Below are positions 63,589 through 64,000 of a DNA stretch of 64,000 bases, piece after piece. Numbering within the stretch: the stretch's first letter is position 1; each line of letters starts with the position of its first letter. The notes under the pieces were generated by a model. The model saw only the letters and a list, made by a program, of their open reading frames with translations. It made no database searches and had not been told where the DNA came from. The translations under genes were made by a program, and so were the position numbers. The stretch comes from Clavibacter sp. (GTDB lineage Bacteria; Actinomycetota; Actinomycetes; Nanopelagicales; Nanopelagicaceae): contig BGOH01000004.1 in the NCBI GenBank assembly GCA_003569145.1, positions 101,721 to 165,720 of the forward strand, in the 5' to 3' direction.

Positions 63589-64000
63589 CACTTAACTTTC
63601 TTCTATCGGGCTTTCCTATCGTTAGATAAGGAATATTAGAAACTCTTACTAGCTCCTTTGGTGAGGCATGAGAGCCGAATTTACTAGTTAACTTACTTCT
63701 TACCTCATCGAGTGCAATATTGCTGGTGTGGCGATACAGAGCTTCTCTCCCCATTCAGCATCTCTGATTTAGCAAAGGCCACGATTGGGAAGTTGAATAC
63801 TCATCTTGCAGATAGCTCTCGATAGCACTTAGGGAAATTTTTCACCGCCCGAGATAATTTGATCATCTGCTCTTGCCTCAACTACTAAATCTCCATCTTG
63901 GATAAAACCCAAGTCACTGTCATAAACCAACCATCTTGAATAGGAAAGCCGCCCTCCAAATAACCATAGGCAATCTGTGGGCCTTTAAGAGCAATTCGCT
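63575..64000 (-). CDS. menE: o-Succinylbenzoate-CoA ligase MenE, C-terminal part (many frame breaks)
   Basis: The 3' end of an adenylate-forming ligase read across frames: LKGPQIAYGYLEGG, DLGFIQDGDLVVEARADDQI, IISGGEKFP, AIESYLQDEYS, IVAFAKSEM, GEKLCIATPA, and the end VRVSNIPYLTIGKPDRRKLS with a stop at 63575-63577. The GDLVV-x-x-R-x-D-D-x-I-x-S-G-G-E block and the C-terminal G-K-x-D-R-x-K-L lysine motif are diagnostic of the superfamily; menE is chosen because menA follows with overlap. At least four frame changes occur in 426 bases. The gene runs off the right edge. Confidence 0.7.

Noticed and set aside
1..64000. CRISPR array, prophage, insertion sequence or toxin-antitoxin pair
   Set aside because: I saw no regularly spaced repeats, transposase, integrase, phage structural genes or paired small toxin genes.

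Overview
The window reads as a stretch of chromosome from a low-GC, streamlined actinobacterium. The best fit is the freshwater acI group (order Nanopelagicales), but this is inferred from gene content and was not tested by any search. The actinobacterial signals are: the block rpmH-rnpA-yidD-yidC-jag-rsmG-parA-parB next to cwlM-trxA-trxB-murJ-DUF6049-Nudix-pcnA; DUF5318-ponA-GT87-rpsF-ssb-rpsR-rplI-dnaB; an HspR-type dnaK operon with HAIR operators; an MFS-thymidylate kinase fusion; an XPB helicase with its Helicase_C_3 partner; a FadE5-like acyl-CoA dehydrogenase; and a 32-residue bS22-like protein. The base composition is AT-rich, genes overlap by 1-8 bases, and intergenic gaps are tiny. 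I saw no insertion sequence, prophage, toxin-antitoxin pair or CRISPR array.

Layout. 1-4540: ribosome/RNase P, membrane insertion and chromosome partition genes, with two parS-like sites lying inside the 5' ends of rsmG and parA. 4533-11553 (minus): aminotransferase, a CwlM-like pseudo-amidase, thioredoxin and its reductase, the lipid II flippase MurJ, a DUF6049-type protein and a Nudix hydrolase. 11618-21504: CCA-adding enzyme, MFS protein, DUF5318, PBP1, a GT87-like transferase, then rpsF-ssb-rpsR-rplI behind a foldable leader, a strong terminator, four DnaA-box-like repeats, and dnaB. 21501-27720: carbonic anhydrase, EamA exporter, acyl-CoA dehydrogenase, tRNA-Gly, dcd, LemA, HtpX-like protease and a TauE permease. 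27717-32718 (minus): two-component system followed closely by the sulfate-activation genes cysD and cysNC and the permease. 32857-36532: HAIR operators and dnaK-grpE-dnaJ-hspR. 36542-46030: pyrE, DedA, H+-pyrophosphatase, topA, MFS-tmk and holB. 46050-51598: VOC protein, tRNA-Thr, proC, bS22, a secreted metalloprotease-like protein, two unknown genes and a glutaredoxin-like protein. 51567-57314 (minus): XPB helicase, M20 peptidase, Helicase_C_3 protein and HAD phosphatase. 57368-61606: histidine phosphatase plus a System II cytochrome c maturation operon. 61601-64000: two acetyltransferases, a PLDc_N membrane peptide, menA and the 3' end of menE.

Functional themes are cell-envelope synthesis and its control (MurJ, PBP1, CwlM, GT87), origin-proximal replication and segregation (ParABS, DnaB, TopA, Tmk, HolB), redox (Trx, cytochrome c maturation, menaquinone) and proteostasis (DnaK system, LemA/HtpX).

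A strong caveat on sequence quality applies. At least ten otherwise conserved genes are split by what is almost always a single base missing from a short homopolymer. The density rises sharply after about 62.4 kb, where menA and menE carry many indels. Since several of these genes are essential, I read the breaks as consensus errors, not as pseudogenes, and annotate each as one gene across its full span. I found no clearly undescribed multi-gene system. The best leads are the parS pair, the DnaA-box array before dnaB, the rpsF leader, the metalloprotease-propeller protein and the Cys-rich orphan.
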